Assembly (NCBI RefSeq): GCF_024464595.1
Contig: NZ_JANHAW010000003.1
Coordinates: 434,001-498,000 of the forward strand
Direction: 5' to 3'
Source of the DNA: Halobellus litoreus
GTDB taxonomy: Archaea > Halobacteriota > Halobacteria > Halobacteriales > Haloferacaceae
DNA length: 64,000 nucleotides
The notes below the pieces were generated by a model. That model did not search any database. It was given only the letters and a program-made list of their open reading frames with translations, and had not been told where the DNA came from. A program made the position numbers and the translations under genes. Positions 8,168 through 16,935 of this stretch are shown one piece after another; positions within the stretch are counted from its first letter, which is position 1, and each line of letters starts with the position of its first letter.

Positions 8168-8953
8168 TTACCGCAGCGAGTCGACCGAATCCAGCCGTTC
8201 CGAGAGCGTCGACTTGATCGACGCGAGGTCGCCCCCGATTCGGATGATCTGGTGGCCGTCGTCGACGGCCGATTCGATGGCCTCGGGCTCGGTCTCGATG
8301 ACGCCCGTCGGAACGTCCGCCTCGTGACACGCCTCGGTGATCTGCTCGATCGTCTCGACCACTTCGGGATGCGTCTTCTCGCCGGGGTGACCCATCTGTA
8401 CCGAGAGGTCGGAGGGACCGATGAACACGAAGCCGAGTTCCGGAACCGAGAGGATGTCGTCGAGCTCGTCGACCGCGGTCGTCTTCTCGATCATCACGCC
8501 GAGGCACACCTCCCGGTCTTCGGTCTCGATGTAGTCACCGCCGGACAGCCCCCACGTCCGGGAACGACCGCTCGCCATACCCCGTTCGCCGGGTTCCCCG
8601 TCGTAGACGAACCGAGCGGCTTTCGCGGCCTCGCGGACCTCCTCGGCGGTGTCGACGCGCGGGATGAAGACGTTTCTGACGCCCGCGTCCAGCACCTTGC
8701 GGATCAGAGAGGGGTCGCCGCTCGGGAGCCGGACGAACAGTTCCGTCCCGCCGATTTCGGCCGCCCGTGTCAGTTCCTCGAAGACGGTGCTGTCCCACGG
8801 GCTGGGACCCATGTGTTCGAAGTCCAGCCAGACGAAGTCGATCCCGAGTTCGCCGTAGATCTCGATCACTGTGGGGGAGAAGGTCGACGACCGGGCACCG
8901 AAGACGACGTCACCGTTCTCGATGGCGTGCCGGAAGGCGTTTCGTTGCTCCAT
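8168..8953 (-). CDS. HpcH/HpaI family class II aldolase
   Basis: A 261-residue pyruvate-type class II aldolase. Motifs include DFVWLDFEHMGPSPWDS, IPRVDTAEEVREAAKAARF, GERGMASGRSRTWG, and the divalent metal ligands in LGVMIEKTTAVDELDDIL (Glu) and FIGPSDLSVQMGHPG (Asp). Family members cleave 4-hydroxy-2-oxo acids to pyruvate plus an aldehyde or to oxaloacetate-type products, the last step of meta-cleavage routes. The start was set at the ATG before EQRNAF; the longer open frame adds 36 basic residues that do not fit. It follows a VOC gene and precedes the extradiol dioxygenase, consistent with the lower pathway of ring cleavage. The actual hydroxy-oxo acid is not determined. Confidence 0.9.
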   Translation of the reverse strand: MEQRNAFRHAIENGDVVFGARSSTFSPTVIEIYGELGIDFVWLDFEHMGPSPWDSTVFEELTRAAEIGGTELFVRLPSGDPSLIRKVLDAGVRNVFIPRVDTAEEVREAAKAARFVYDGEPGERGMASGRSRTWGLSGGDYIETEDREVCLGVMIEKTTAVDELDDILSVPELGFVFIGPSDLSVQMGHPGEKTHPEVVETIEQITEACHEADVPTGVIETEPEAIESAVDDGHQIIRIGGDLASIKSTLSERLDSVDSLR

Positions 8954-9183
8954 TGTGGGAGCGACTGCGGGAGCGAGTGTGTTATACGTTCCGATCGAAT
9001 CACTCGACGGGCCTCGCGGGCGACGCGGTCGGCGGAAAGAGACACCGAATCGGGGGGGCATCGGACGAATCTCCGGCGACGGCTGTATCGGCGGAGTACA
9101 CCCGGGGATTCTCGACGGCAGTCCCGGAGCGGCGGCTCCGGGGTAGAACCGAAAGAAGAGGGACGGACGCGGCGTCGGCCGCG

Positions 9184-9549
9184 CTATTCGTCGTCTTGAA
9201 CGATCTGGAAGCGGCGGCCGTCGGGGTCGCGGAAGTTGGTGATCGTGCGGCCGGTCTTCTCGACGTGGTAGGGACCGACGATGGAGTCGACCTCTTTCTC
9301 TTCGAGGTCCGCAGTGATCTCTTCGATGTTGTCGACGCCGAACGCGATGTGGTTGATACCGGGGACTTCCTCGCCCTCGACGGTGTGAATCTCGAAGAGC
9401 GGGCCGTCGCCGTCACCGGGGACGAGTTCGAACGACTGGCCGTGGTGTTCGGTCTCGCGGTGCTCCTCGTAGCCGAGTTTCTTCAGGAAATCGGCCATCT
9501 CGCTCGCGTCGCTGGCTTCGATCTCGATGTGGTCGATCTCGCCGATCAT
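9184..9549 (-). CDS. Small VOC/glyoxalase-fold protein
   Basis: A 121-residue single-module VOC protein starting at the ATG before IGEIDHIEIEA. The metal-site positions His in IDHIEIEA, His in GINHIAFGVDN and Glu or Gln near the ends (RRFQIVQD) place it with lactoylglutathione lyase-like or methylmalonyl-CoA epimerase-like enzymes, but it is too generic to name. A TATA-like block (about 9571-9580) lies 22-31 bp upstream. The gene stands between the CoA ligase and the aldolase, so it may be an isomerase, epimerase or small dioxygenase in the same route. Confidence 0.78.
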   Translation of the reverse strand: MIGEIDHIEIEASDASEMADFLKKLGYEEHRETEHHGQSFELVPGDGDGPLFEIHTVEGEEVPGINHIAFGVDNIEEITADLEEKEVDSIVGPYHVEKTGRTITNFRDPDGRRFQIVQDDE

Positions 9550-9657
9550 ACTCCGAAAGTGCCGTGCAACGGTAGTAAGTATTCCGATATTGGTACCCAA
9601 AGTGAGGGACGCGACGCCGGCCTCCCGAGCGGCGGCAGTCCTGCCGGGCTGTTCGCG

Positions 9658-11229
9658 CTACTCTCGGTCGGGAACCAGTCGCGACCGGAGTTCGGCGCGG
9701 TCGAGTTTCTCCGTCGCGGTCCGGGGGAACGACTCGTCGACGAAGTGATACTCGCGCGGCCGCTCGAAGCGGGCGACTTCGTCGCTCTCGAGACACCACG
9801 CCTCGAGCTCGTCGGGGCCGACGTCGGCGTCGGTCCGGCGAACCACCGCGACGACCTTCTCGCCGTACTCGTCGTCCGGCACGCCCACCACCGCCGCCTG
9901 CTCGACTGCCGGGTGTTCGAGCAGGCGCTCCTCGATCGGCGTCGGGAAGACCTTGATTCCCTTCGATTTGATCATGAAGTCGGTCCGACCCTCGACGTAC
10001 AGGTAGCCGTCTTCGTCCTTGTATCCGAGGTCGCCGGAGTACCACCACCCGTCCTCGAACACCTCCTCTGTCTTTTCCGTGTCGTTCCAGGCCCACGCCG
10101 CGCAGTCCGGACCCTTGATGATGATCTCGCCGGTCTCCCCCGCGGGTCTGACCGCGTCAGGTCGGCCGCCTGGTTCGACGACTCGGACCCGGGTTCCGGA
10201 GATCGGCTTGCCGACGCTCCCCGTCCGATCTTCGGTCAGTTCCGCCGCGCTGATTTCGGTGCCCAGGACCTCGGTTGCCGCGTAGCTGTTGAACACGTCC
10301 TCGCAGATCTCCTCGCGGATGGAGGCGAGCGTGCGCTCGTCGAGGTACTCGCCGCTTGTCACCACCCGGTCAAGCGAGCCGAGATCGTACTCCGAGAGCG
10401 AGTCCAGCCGGAGCACCTCCTGCCACATCGTGGGAATCAGATCCGCGGTCGTCAGGTTCTGTTCGTCGATCAGACGGACGTACGCCTCGGGATCCCACTC
10501 CGAGAGGAAGTACGTCGTCGCGTTCGACGACAGGGCGGGGAGGAACAGCGCGTACCACGCGGCGAAGGAGGGGGTGAACACGTGCGCCTGGGCCGCAGTG
10601 CGGTCGAGTGCGAGGAGCTTTTCGAGGTGGAGCGCCTTGTGACAGAGCGCACGGTGGGTGTGACACCAGCCCTTCGGTCGCCCGGTCGTGCCGGAGGTCC
10701 ACTGGATGGACGCGACGTCGTCCTCCCGGACGCGGATGTCGGGGGCGACTGCCTCGTGCGATTCGATCAGCGGTTCGTGCGACTGCTCGTAGTCAGTCCG
10801 CTCGGTGCCGGTCGTGATGACCGCGCTGAGGTCGGTCGTGATCTCGTCGTAGAGGTCCGATTCGACGAACGCGGAGAACTGCTCGTCGACGACGAGCACG
10901 CGGGGGCGGATCGAGTCGATACAGTACCGCAGCGTCTCCGCCGAAGCGCGCGTGTGAAGGTTGGAGACGATGCACCCCGCTTTCATCGCGCCGTTGAACA
11001 GGATGCTGTGCGCGATCGAGCAGTCGCAGAGGAACGCCACCCGGTCGCCCTGCGCGCAATGCTCGCTGAAGGCGTTCGCCGCACGGCGACTCCGCTCGTC
11101 GAACGTCGACCACGTCACCTCTCGCCCGGTGGTCGCCTCGCCGTACGCGATCCGATCGGGATTGTTGGTCGCGGCCATCTCCGAGAGTTCGTGTATCGGC
11201 GGCAGCCCGACGGTGGATGTCGTGTGCAT
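9658..11229 (-). CDS. AMP-forming acyl/aryl-CoA ligase (copy 1)
   Basis: A 523-residue class I adenylate-forming enzyme. It shows the P-loop-like motif QWTSGTTGRPKGWCHTH, the A5 region FNSYAATEVLG, the A7/A8 hinge YSGDLGYKDEDGYLYVEGR followed by DFMIKSKGIKVFP, and the C-terminal catalytic lysine in PRTATEKLDRAEL, where the glycine usually before the Lys is Glu. It activates a carboxylic acid to the acyl-AMP and then the CoA thioester. The amidohydrolase gene ends only 7 bases upstream, so the two are translated from one message. It is clearly paralogous to the ligase at 25269-26822; both begin M-H-x-T-S-T-V. Context suggests an aromatic or phenylpropanoid acid, but the substrate is not fixed by the motifs. 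Confidence 0.92.
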   Translation of the reverse strand: MHTTSTVGLPPIHELSEMAATNNPDRIAYGEATTGREVTWSTFDERSRRAANAFSEHCAQGDRVAFLCDCSIAHSILFNGAMKAGCIVSNLHTRASAETLRYCIDSIRPRVLVVDEQFSAFVESDLYDEITTDLSAVITTGTERTDYEQSHEPLIESHEAVAPDIRVREDDVASIQWTSGTTGRPKGWCHTHRALCHKALHLEKLLALDRTAAQAHVFTPSFAAWYALFLPALSSNATTYFLSEWDPEAYVRLIDEQNLTTADLIPTMWQEVLRLDSLSEYDLGSLDRVVTSGEYLDERTLASIREEICEDVFNSYAATEVLGTEISAAELTEDRTGSVGKPISGTRVRVVEPGGRPDAVRPAGETGEIIIKGPDCAAWAWNDTEKTEEVFEDGWWYSGDLGYKDEDGYLYVEGRTDFMIKSKGIKVFPTPIEERLLEHPAVEQAAVVGVPDDEYGEKVVAVVRRTDADVGPDELEAWCLESDEVARFERPREYHFVDESFPRTATEKLDRAELRSRLVPDRE

Positions 11230-11236
11230 CGTCCGT

Positions 11237-12319
11237 TCAGAGGTCGATGTAGTTGCGGAACATCCGGTTGTCCGGGACGTCGAGGTCGAACAGGCGAACC
11301 GCGTTGCCGCCGAGGATCAGGTTCAGATCCTCCTGCGGGAGGTCGCGGTCCATCGCGAACTTCTGGAGTTGGCGGAGGCTCGGCCCCCAGAAGTCGACCT
11401 GGTGCGCCGGGAGTCCGCGGTCTGCGACCTGGTCCCAGTAGTATGGCGGGTCCTCGTTCGGCTGGCTGATCTGCGGCATCGACGCGCCCCAGTCGGTCCC
11501 CCAGAGCAGCTGGTCGACGCCGATGTTGGGGTCGTTCAGCGGTTTCTTCAGCAGGTCGGCCCAGTAGAGGCCGATCTCGAGGTAGACGTCGTCGAAGGAC
11601 GCGGCGACCTGACAGCACTGGTCGACGTGGTGTTCGCGCCACGTGGCCTGCATCCCGCCGTGGTCGAAGATTATCGGGACGTCGGGATACTCGGCCTTCA
11701 TCTGACTGGCGAGCGTCGGGTCGCTCCAGTCCGGGAAGTGATCGAAGATCCCGAGCCCGGTGGCGTAGCCGGAGACGTAGCCGGTGTGCCAGCGGATCGG
11801 CACCTCGTGTTTGGCGGCGACGTCGAAGAACTCGCGGAGTTCGTCCTTTCGGTCGGCCCAGTCCATCGGCTCCTCGGTCGTCGGGTCGTACGGCATCCCC
11901 TCGCCGATCATCCGGAAGCCGTCCTCCTCGAGCCACTCGTCGACCTCCGCGGCAGCCTTCTCGGCGGTCCACTCCTCCTCGCCGCGCTGGGCCGCCTTCA
12001 TCGTCTGGACCGGGTAGGCGGCGGCGACGAACTTCTCGGGGTGTTCCTCCATCATCTCGGCGTGCATCTCGTTCGTGAACCCGAAGGTCCCCGGGAGGAG
12101 GACGCACATGTCGACGCCGTAGGTGTCCATATCCCGGAGGACGCGATCGGAGTTGTCGTAGACGATCACCTCGTCGTCCTCGGTGGCCTCGTCGCCCGGA
12201 ACCGCAGTCACCATTTTTTTCGCGAGTTCACCGTAATCGGCCTCGCCGTCGAGTTGGATCCGCGCGGCGTGGCGCTGCGCGTGGCAATGCGTCTCAACCA
12301 GGAATCGACCCAGCTTCAT
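11237..12319 (-). CDS. Amidohydrolase family protein
   Basis: A 360-residue metal-dependent TIM-barrel hydrolase. Metal-site motifs are ETHCHAQR (H-x-H), IRWHTGY, IIFDHGGMQATWREHH and LLWGTDWG with its Asp. It belongs to the amidohydrolase 2 group like the protein at 4665-5753 but is not a close copy. It is the first gene of a unit with the CoA ligase, from a strong promoter-like box. Possible roles are hydrolysis, hydration or decarboxylation of an aromatic acid or ring-cleavage product; LigW, LigJ and LigI of the bacterial lignin pathway belong to the same superfamily. The precise reaction cannot be read from the sequence. Confidence 0.85.
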   Translation of the reverse strand: MKLGRFLVETHCHAQRHAARIQLDGEADYGELAKKMVTAVPGDEATEDDEVIVYDNSDRVLRDMDTYGVDMCVLLPGTFGFTNEMHAEMMEEHPEKFVAAAYPVQTMKAAQRGEEEWTAEKAAAEVDEWLEEDGFRMIGEGMPYDPTTEEPMDWADRKDELREFFDVAAKHEVPIRWHTGYVSGYATGLGIFDHFPDWSDPTLASQMKAEYPDVPIIFDHGGMQATWREHHVDQCCQVAASFDDVYLEIGLYWADLLKKPLNDPNIGVDQLLWGTDWGASMPQISQPNEDPPYYWDQVADRGLPAHQVDFWGPSLRQLQKFAMDRDLPQEDLNLILGGNAVRLFDLDVPDNRMFRNYIDL

Positions 12320-12337
12320 ACCTGACCATTCCGCTAT

Positions 12338-12350
12338 CTTTTAATAAATG
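12338..12350 (-). promoter_or_regulatory. TATA-like promoter for the amidohydrolase-CoA ligase unit
   Basis: The minus strand reads CATTTATTAAAAG here, ending 19 bp before the ATG at 12319. The region just beyond is GC-rich, so the box stands out. It implies an almost leaderless mRNA. Confidence 0.6.
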
Positions 12351-12586
12351 TATGTGTACACTCGATCGCTGCAACGCGATGGCTGGACACGTCGCAGATC
12401 GACGCCGTGTTCAGATCAAACGGAGACGTCCGTCGACCGGCCGTACGGGTGGGCAAGTACAATAATCCGTATGAATATCGGAGCGTTTGCGAGCCTTCGC
12501 TCCCACGGTCTCACGACGGCGTGCGACCCGGATGGAGTTGCAACCACCACAGTATCAGAGCGTTACCGTAAGTCGCACGTCGTTCA

Positions 12587-12669
12587 CCGCGAGGCTCGCG
12601 AACGCAAGCCTCGCGGCCTTTTTTGGTCCAGATTTTTTGCGGGGGTTCGAGGCCGCGCGTAGCGCGGCC
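12587..12669 (+). ncRNA. Tandem hairpin element, candidate terminator or small structured RNA
   Basis: A perfect 10-bp stem (CCGCGAGGCT at 12587-12596 with AGCCTCGCGG at 12607-12616, 10-base loop) is followed by CCTTTTTTGG. About 25 bases later comes an 8-bp stem, GGCCGCGC at 12651-12658 with GCGCGGCC at 12662-12669. Between them lie two T-runs. The first hairpin plus T-run looks like an intrinsic terminator for plus-strand transcription, yet no plus-strand protein gene precedes it. It may therefore end a small RNA starting further left, or be a dispersed haloarchaeal repeat. The second hairpin could stabilise the 3' end of the binding-protein mRNA read from the right. Confidence 0.4.
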
Positions 12670-12694
12670 GAGGACTCCCGATAAAAGAGGTGGG

Positions 12695-13924
12695 TTAGAG
12701 GCTGCAGCGGGCGTCCGGAATGACGTCGGGGTACTCTGCGAGGACTTCGACCTCCGTGGCGTCACCGGCCTCGACGCGTCGGCCGCCGAAGAAGTTGAGC
12801 GCTGCCTGGTGATCTTCCTCGCGGAACTGGATCGGACCGAAGACCGAATCCCACTCCAGCCCTTCGAGTTCGGTAATGATGTCGTCGGTGCCCGTGCCAC
12901 CGGCGGCCTCGATCGCCGTCGCGAGCGCACGCATAAGCTCGAAAGAGGCCCCGGCCGTCGAGTTCGGCAGCAGGTTGCTGTCGAGGTTGTTGTAGAGGCT
13001 CTTGAACTCGTTGTTGACCTCGGTATCGAGACTGGGGTTGTAGAAGTGCGTGCCGAACCAGCCGTCGACGGTGACTTCGTTGGCCATCGTCGAGGCGGCG
13101 AACTGGCCGATCGGCTTCCCTGAGTTGAACATCATCACCTTCTCCTCGGGGAGCCCGAACGAGTTGGCCTGCGGGATCAGCTGCGCGGCCGCACCCCAAG
13201 TGAGGACGCCGGTCACGACGTCGGCATCGCTGTTGGAGATCTCGGAGATGTACGTCGACCAGTCGGTTTCGCCGAGCGGGACCAGCGTGCTGCCGGCGAC
13301 TTCGCCGCCGACCTCGCTCATCGCCTCCTCGACCAGTTGGAGGCCGTTCTGGCCGAGCGCGTAGTCCTGCGACACGTAGTAGACGCTCGAGGGGTCGATG
13401 TCGCGGTCGATGTGGTTGGGGAGCTCCTGGATGAACTGCGTCCCCGTCGGCGCCAGGTGCCGGTTGCTGGGCCAGATGAAGAACGCGTACTCGTTACAGT
13501 TTTCAGGGTTCTCACGGGCCTCGACCGAGGAGGCCGTCGTCAGGAGGTGCGGCACCTGCCCGTCCTCTTTGATGTACTGCATCACGGCGATCGAGTTCCC
13601 ACTGCTCACCGGGCCGATGATGGCGTCGACGTCCTCGTCTTCGACGAGCGTTCGGGCCGCCTGAATCGACGCTTCCGGCGTGGACTCGCCGTCCTCGATG
13701 ATGAGTTCGAACTCCTCGTCGAGGATCGTGTTGTTGAGATACTCTTGAGCGACTTCGAGCCCGCGTCGGTTCTCTTCACCGGTCCGGGCGAACGGGCCAC
13801 TTAGGGCCATCACCGCACCGATCGTGACCGAGTCGGACCCGCCGCCACCCCCACCGAGGCAGCCGGCAGCCGACGTAATGCCCGCGACGCCCGCAGCTTT
13901 GAGGAACGATCTTCTCTGAAGCAT
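12695..13924 (-). CDS. LIV-type ABC transporter substrate-binding lipoprotein
   Basis: A 409-residue periplasmic binding protein-like I (Leu/Ile/Val-binding) protein. It has a Tat motif (RRSFLKAAG) and a lipobox with the cysteine in SAAGC, followed by a glycine linker. The mature domain starts VTIGAVMALSGPFARTG and carries INGPVSSGNS-like ligand-loop sequence (IIGPVSSGNSIAVMQ). It is the binding component for the permeases and ATPases at 14068-17650. Related bacterial proteins in aromatic-degradation loci bind benzoates, coumarates and similar acids as well as amino acids, and the surroundings here favour an aromatic acid. The upstream in-frame ATG at 13957 is not used in this model because it would bury the Tat signal. 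Confidence 0.92.
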   Translation of the reverse strand: MLQRRSFLKAAGVAGITSAAGCLGGGGGGSDSVTIGAVMALSGPFARTGEENRRGLEVAQEYLNNTILDEEFELIIEDGESTPEASIQAARTLVEDEDVDAIIGPVSSGNSIAVMQYIKEDGQVPHLLTTASSVEARENPENCNEYAFFIWPSNRHLAPTGTQFIQELPNHIDRDIDPSSVYYVSQDYALGQNGLQLVEEAMSEVGGEVAGSTLVPLGETDWSTYISEISNSDADVVTGVLTWGAAAQLIPQANSFGLPEEKVMMFNSGKPIGQFAASTMANEVTVDGWFGTHFYNPSLDTEVNNEFKSLYNNLDSNLLPNSTAGASFELMRALATAIEAAGGTGTDDIITELEGLEWDSVFGPIQFREEDHQAALNFFGGRRVEAGDATEVEVLAEYPDVIPDARCSL

Positions 13925-13954
13925 TGTATGCCTACACTGTGTGTTACCAGTATT

Positions 13955-13967
13955 CATAATAAAATTT
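13955..13967 (-). promoter_or_regulatory. TATA-like promoter for the binding protein at 12695-13924
   Basis: Minus-strand AAATTTTATTATG lies 31-43 bp before the ATG. It suggests that the abundant binding protein has its own transcript in addition to read-through from livHM. Confidence 0.5.
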
Positions 13968-14067
13968 CGGGTTGGATTGCGGCGAATTTAGCGGCCTTTG
14001 CGACGAGCGGGGCGAATCGAGCGGGAGCGAGTGGACCGACCGAGAGAGCGAAACGGGAGCGGAAGCG

Positions 14068-15030
14068 TTACTCCTTACCCCTGATGAACCCCATAATCCC
14101 GTCCGGGAGGGCGAAGACGAAAATCACGAAGAGGAGACCGAGAAGCAGCCGGTAGCCTTCGAGCCAGATGCTCTGGAGGACCTCTTGCATAAACACGAGG
14201 CCGATGGCCGCGGCGAACGGTCCGAGGAGCGTCCCCGTCCCGCCGACGATGATCCAGATGATCACGTCGCCGGTCAGCGCGAAGGAGATCAGCGACGGCG
14301 AGGCGATGCCGATGGAGCCGACGTACACTGCCCCAGCCAGGGCGGAGACCACGGCGGAGACGACCCACGCGATCATCAGCTCGCGGTTCGTGTCGTATCC
14401 GAGGTACCGCATCCGGAGTTCGTTCTGTCGCGTCGCCTGCAGAACGTCGCCGTAATCGCTCTTGATCAGCACGTACAGGCCGATCCCGAAGACGGCGACG
14501 ACGAGCAGCGTGAAGTAGTAGTAGGGCGTGCTGCCGCCGAGATCGAGGCCGAGGACCTCCGGCGGGCTGAAGAAGCCGAGACCGTCGGAGCCACCGGTCA
14601 CCGAAGTCGTGACGAACGTGAAGTCGTATGCGATCGCCCCGAAGGCGAGCGTGAACAGCACGAAGTAGACGTCACCGATCCGGCGTTTGATCGGGACGTA
14701 GCCGACGATGACCGCCATCACGATCGCGAGGACGACGGCGACAGGGAACCCGAGCCAGAACGACTGTCCGTAGTCGACGACCACCTTGGCGACGGAGTAG
14801 GCACCGAGTCCGAAGAACGCCGCCGGGGCGAGCGTGAGCAGTCCGGCGTAACCGAGGACGACGTCGACCGAGATGGCGAACAGCCCGAAGATGAGCGCCT
14901 CGGTGGCGAGGCTGGACTGACTGGGGGCGAGGATCGGAACCGAGAGCAGCAGCAACGCGCCGAAGACGAACAGGGGACGCCGAGCTCGCCCGCGAACGAA
15001 CTCGCGGGCCTCGGTCAGCGTGTCGCTCAT
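14068..15030 (-). CDS. livM: LIV-type ABC transporter permease (LivM family)
   Basis: A 320-residue integral membrane protein with about nine hydrophobic segments and an extra N-terminal part compared with its partner, as in LivM. The conserved AAFFGLGAYSVAKV stretch and the GGTGTLLGPFAAAIG stretch near the C terminus are the family hallmark and its ATPase-contact region. Its start overlaps the stop of the LivH gene by 4 bases, so the two are translationally coupled. It forms the inner-membrane channel with LivH. Confidence 0.92.
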   Translation of the reverse strand: MSDTLTEAREFVRGRARRPLFVFGALLLLSVPILAPSQSSLATEALIFGLFAISVDVVLGYAGLLTLAPAAFFGLGAYSVAKVVVDYGQSFWLGFPVAVVLAIVMAVIVGYVPIKRRIGDVYFVLFTLAFGAIAYDFTFVTTSVTGGSDGLGFFSPPEVLGLDLGGSTPYYYFTLLVVAVFGIGLYVLIKSDYGDVLQATRQNELRMRYLGYDTNRELMIAWVVSAVVSALAGAVYVGSIGIASPSLISFALTGDVIIWIIVGGTGTLLGPFAAAIGLVFMQEVLQSIWLEGYRLLLGLLFVIFVFALPDGIMGFIRGKE

Positions 15031-15914
15031 TCGTGCACCTCCGGCTTACCGAAGAAGCCGCGCGGTTTGTACAGGATGAACACCATCGCCGCCGCGAAGA
15101 TGAGAATCCGGACGTACGTGGGAGCGAGAAGCAACCACCCGAAGGCGATGACCTGCCCGACGATCATACTCACGACGAACGAGCCTTTGAAACTCCCCAT
15201 CCCGCCGACGATGATGACGAGAAACGCCATCGTGATGTAGTCGAGCCCGATCGTGGGATACATCGACGTGATCGGGGCGGTGAGCGCCCCGGCGAGCGCC
15301 GCCAGCGCGGTGCCGAGGACGAACGTGACGGTATAGACCTTAGACGTGTCGACGCCGAGGATCTCGGCAGTCGGCTGCATATTCGCAGTGGCGTGGATCT
15401 CCAGTCCCAGTCGTGTTCTGGTCAGTAGCAAGCCGATAGCGAGCGCGACGGCCGCGCCGACGGCGATGACGAAGATCCGATACGAGGGGTAGCTCACGCC
15501 GAACAACTGAATCGACTCCGGAAGCGGCGACTGAACCGTGTACGATCGGCTCCCGAAGTAGACGGCGAGGGCCTCCTCGATGACCAACCCGATGCCGAAC
15601 GTCGAGAGGAACCCGAGCAGCGGTTCGTCGTAGATCCAGTACAGGACCTTCCGTTCCAGTGCGAGCCCCAAGAGCGTCACCAGCACGACCGAAATCACGA
15701 GGCCGAGCCAGAAGTTCCCCGTCACCTGAAGCACGACGTAGGTCCCGTAGCCCCCCAGGGCCAACATCGCGCCGTGCGCGAAGTTGATGAGACCGATCAG
15801 CCCGAAGATGAGCGAGAGCCCGCTCGCCACCAGAAAGATGATCATCCCACGACTGAGGCCGTTCAGTACGTATGTGATGAAGTTGTCAGCGGTGATAAGT
15901 GGGAGTTCGTACAT
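15027..15914 (-). CDS. livH: LIV-type ABC transporter permease (LivH family)
   Basis: A 295-residue membrane protein with eight or so hydrophobic segments. It has the LivH signatures GLINFAHGAMLALGGY near residue 40 and IIVGGMGSFKGSFVVS near residue 230. It is the first gene of the livH-livM-binding protein unit. It lies about 310 bp downstream of the two ATPase genes, so this transporter is encoded in two adjacent transcription units reading the same way. Confidence 0.92.
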   Translation of the reverse strand: MYELPLITADNFITYVLNGLSRGMIIFLVASGLSLIFGLIGLINFAHGAMLALGGYGTYVVLQVTGNFWLGLVISVVLVTLLGLALERKVLYWIYDEPLLGFLSTFGIGLVIEEALAVYFGSRSYTVQSPLPESIQLFGVSYPSYRIFVIAVGAAVALAIGLLLTRTRLGLEIHATANMQPTAEILGVDTSKVYTVTFVLGTALAALAGALTAPITSMYPTIGLDYITMAFLVIIVGGMGSFKGSFVVSMIVGQVIAFGWLLLAPTYVRILIFAAAMVFILYKPRGFFGKPEVHE

Positions 15915-16224
15915 AGATGTTACCCGAGATCGATATCCAAGTGATCGCAGTCGGACCCTCGACGACTGTGCGAGTTACCGGTCGTCATACATAACACACT
16001 GTACGCGATACTCCACATCATAATATAATTTTTGTTAAAGTGGGAAACGAGACGCAATTCGGAACCCCACTTGTCGCGGATTGAAAGGCATTCTGCGGGA
16101 GAGCGGCCGCGTTCGCCCGGCTGCACCTTGTCGAGCGCAGGTGACGAGCGGGGTCGAACCGGAGGTCTGACAACGTCGAAAGGGCTGCCGGGGGACCGTT
16201 GCGGTGGCAACCGCTGTCGGGAGT
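15915..16224. other. Intergenic region between livF and livH
   Basis: No gene is seen. An AT-rich patch (16018-16040, minus strand containing AATTATATTATGATG) and a second TATA-like patch near 15985-15995 probably make up the promoter region of livH. The rest is GC-rich without clear structure. Confidence 0.45.
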
Positions 16225-16935
16225 TCAGACAGTCAGATACTTGTCCTGAATTCCCTCGTCGCCGAGGAACTCCGAGTCGCCCTCTTCGACGATCTGACCG
16301 GTCTGGATCATATACCCGCGGTCGATGAGCGGCAGCATCCGATTGATGTTCTGCTCGGCGATCAGAACCGCGCGATCGCCCGTCACGAGCGATTCCAGTA
16401 TCTCGACGACGTCGTCGATGATCGTGGGCGCGAGCCCCTCAGTCGGCTCGTCGAGGAGGAGGAGGTCCGGGTCCGTGACCAGCGCACGTCCGATGGCGAG
16501 CATCTGTTGTTCGCCGCCGCTCAGCGTCCCGCCGCGCTGGTTCTGCCGTTCGCCGAGGCGTTCGAACTGCGTGAAGACGTTCTGGATCCGGTCTTCGCGG
16601 ACGTCGTCGCCGACGTCCGCCGACATCGCCAGATCGAGGTTCTCCCGGACCGAGAGCGCGGGATAGATTTCGCGCTCTTCAGGAACGTACGCGATGCCCT
16701 CTCGGATGATCTCGTGTGGCGACCACTGGGAGACGTCTTGCCCCCGGTAGGTGACGGTTCCCGTCTTTCGATCGATGCGGTTCACGAGGCTGTTCAGGAG
16801 GGTCGTCTTCCCCATCCCGTTCCGGCCGAACACGCCGACGACGTCGTTCGTGCCGAGGTTCATCGAGACGTCGAAGAGGACCTGACTATCGCCGTAAAAG
16901 GCGTTCAGGTCCTCGACGGAGAGGAGTTCACTCAC
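16225..16935 (-). CDS. livF: LIV-type ABC transporter ATPase (LivF family)
   Basis: A 236-residue ABC ATPase of LivF length. Walker A is GRNGMGKTTLL (residues about 37-47), the signature is GGTLSGGEQQMLAIGRAL and Walker B is LLLLDEPTEGLAP. It ends in the typical DRGYMIQTGQIVEEGD segment. Its start overlaps the LivG stop by 8 bases. It powers import by the LivHM channel. Confidence 0.94.
   Translation of the reverse strand: MSELLSVEDLNAFYGDSQVLFDVSMNLGTNDVVGVFGRNGMGKTTLLNSLVNRIDRKTGTVTYRGQDVSQWSPHEIIREGIAYVPEEREIYPALSVRENLDLAMSADVGDDVREDRIQNVFTQFERLGERQNQRGGTLSGGEQQMLAIGRALVTDPDLLLLDEPTEGLAPTIIDDVVEILESLVTGDRAVLIAEQNINRMLPLIDRGYMIQTGQIVEEGDSEFLGDEGIQDKYLTV

Larger units (their letters stand above)
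12320..12694. other. Intergenic region holding a structured element
   Basis: No protein gene is convincing in these 375 bases. The left end holds the promoter of the amidohydrolase gene. The right half (about 12540-12690) holds two strong hairpins separated by T-rich sequence, described as a separate feature. Confidence 0.5.

Noticed and set aside
8767-11469. A 900-codon plus-strand open frame across the CoA ligase region.
   Set aside because: It is antisense to the VOC, ligase and amidohydrolase genes, has no domain sense, and is rich in Arg, Gly and Val as expected of a high-GC shadow frame.
13972-15240. A 422-codon acidic plus-strand frame over livM.
   Set aside because: The reverse strand of a membrane-protein gene gives Asp/Glu/Arg-rich text in this frame. 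The minus-strand LivM and LivH with family motifs are the real genes.
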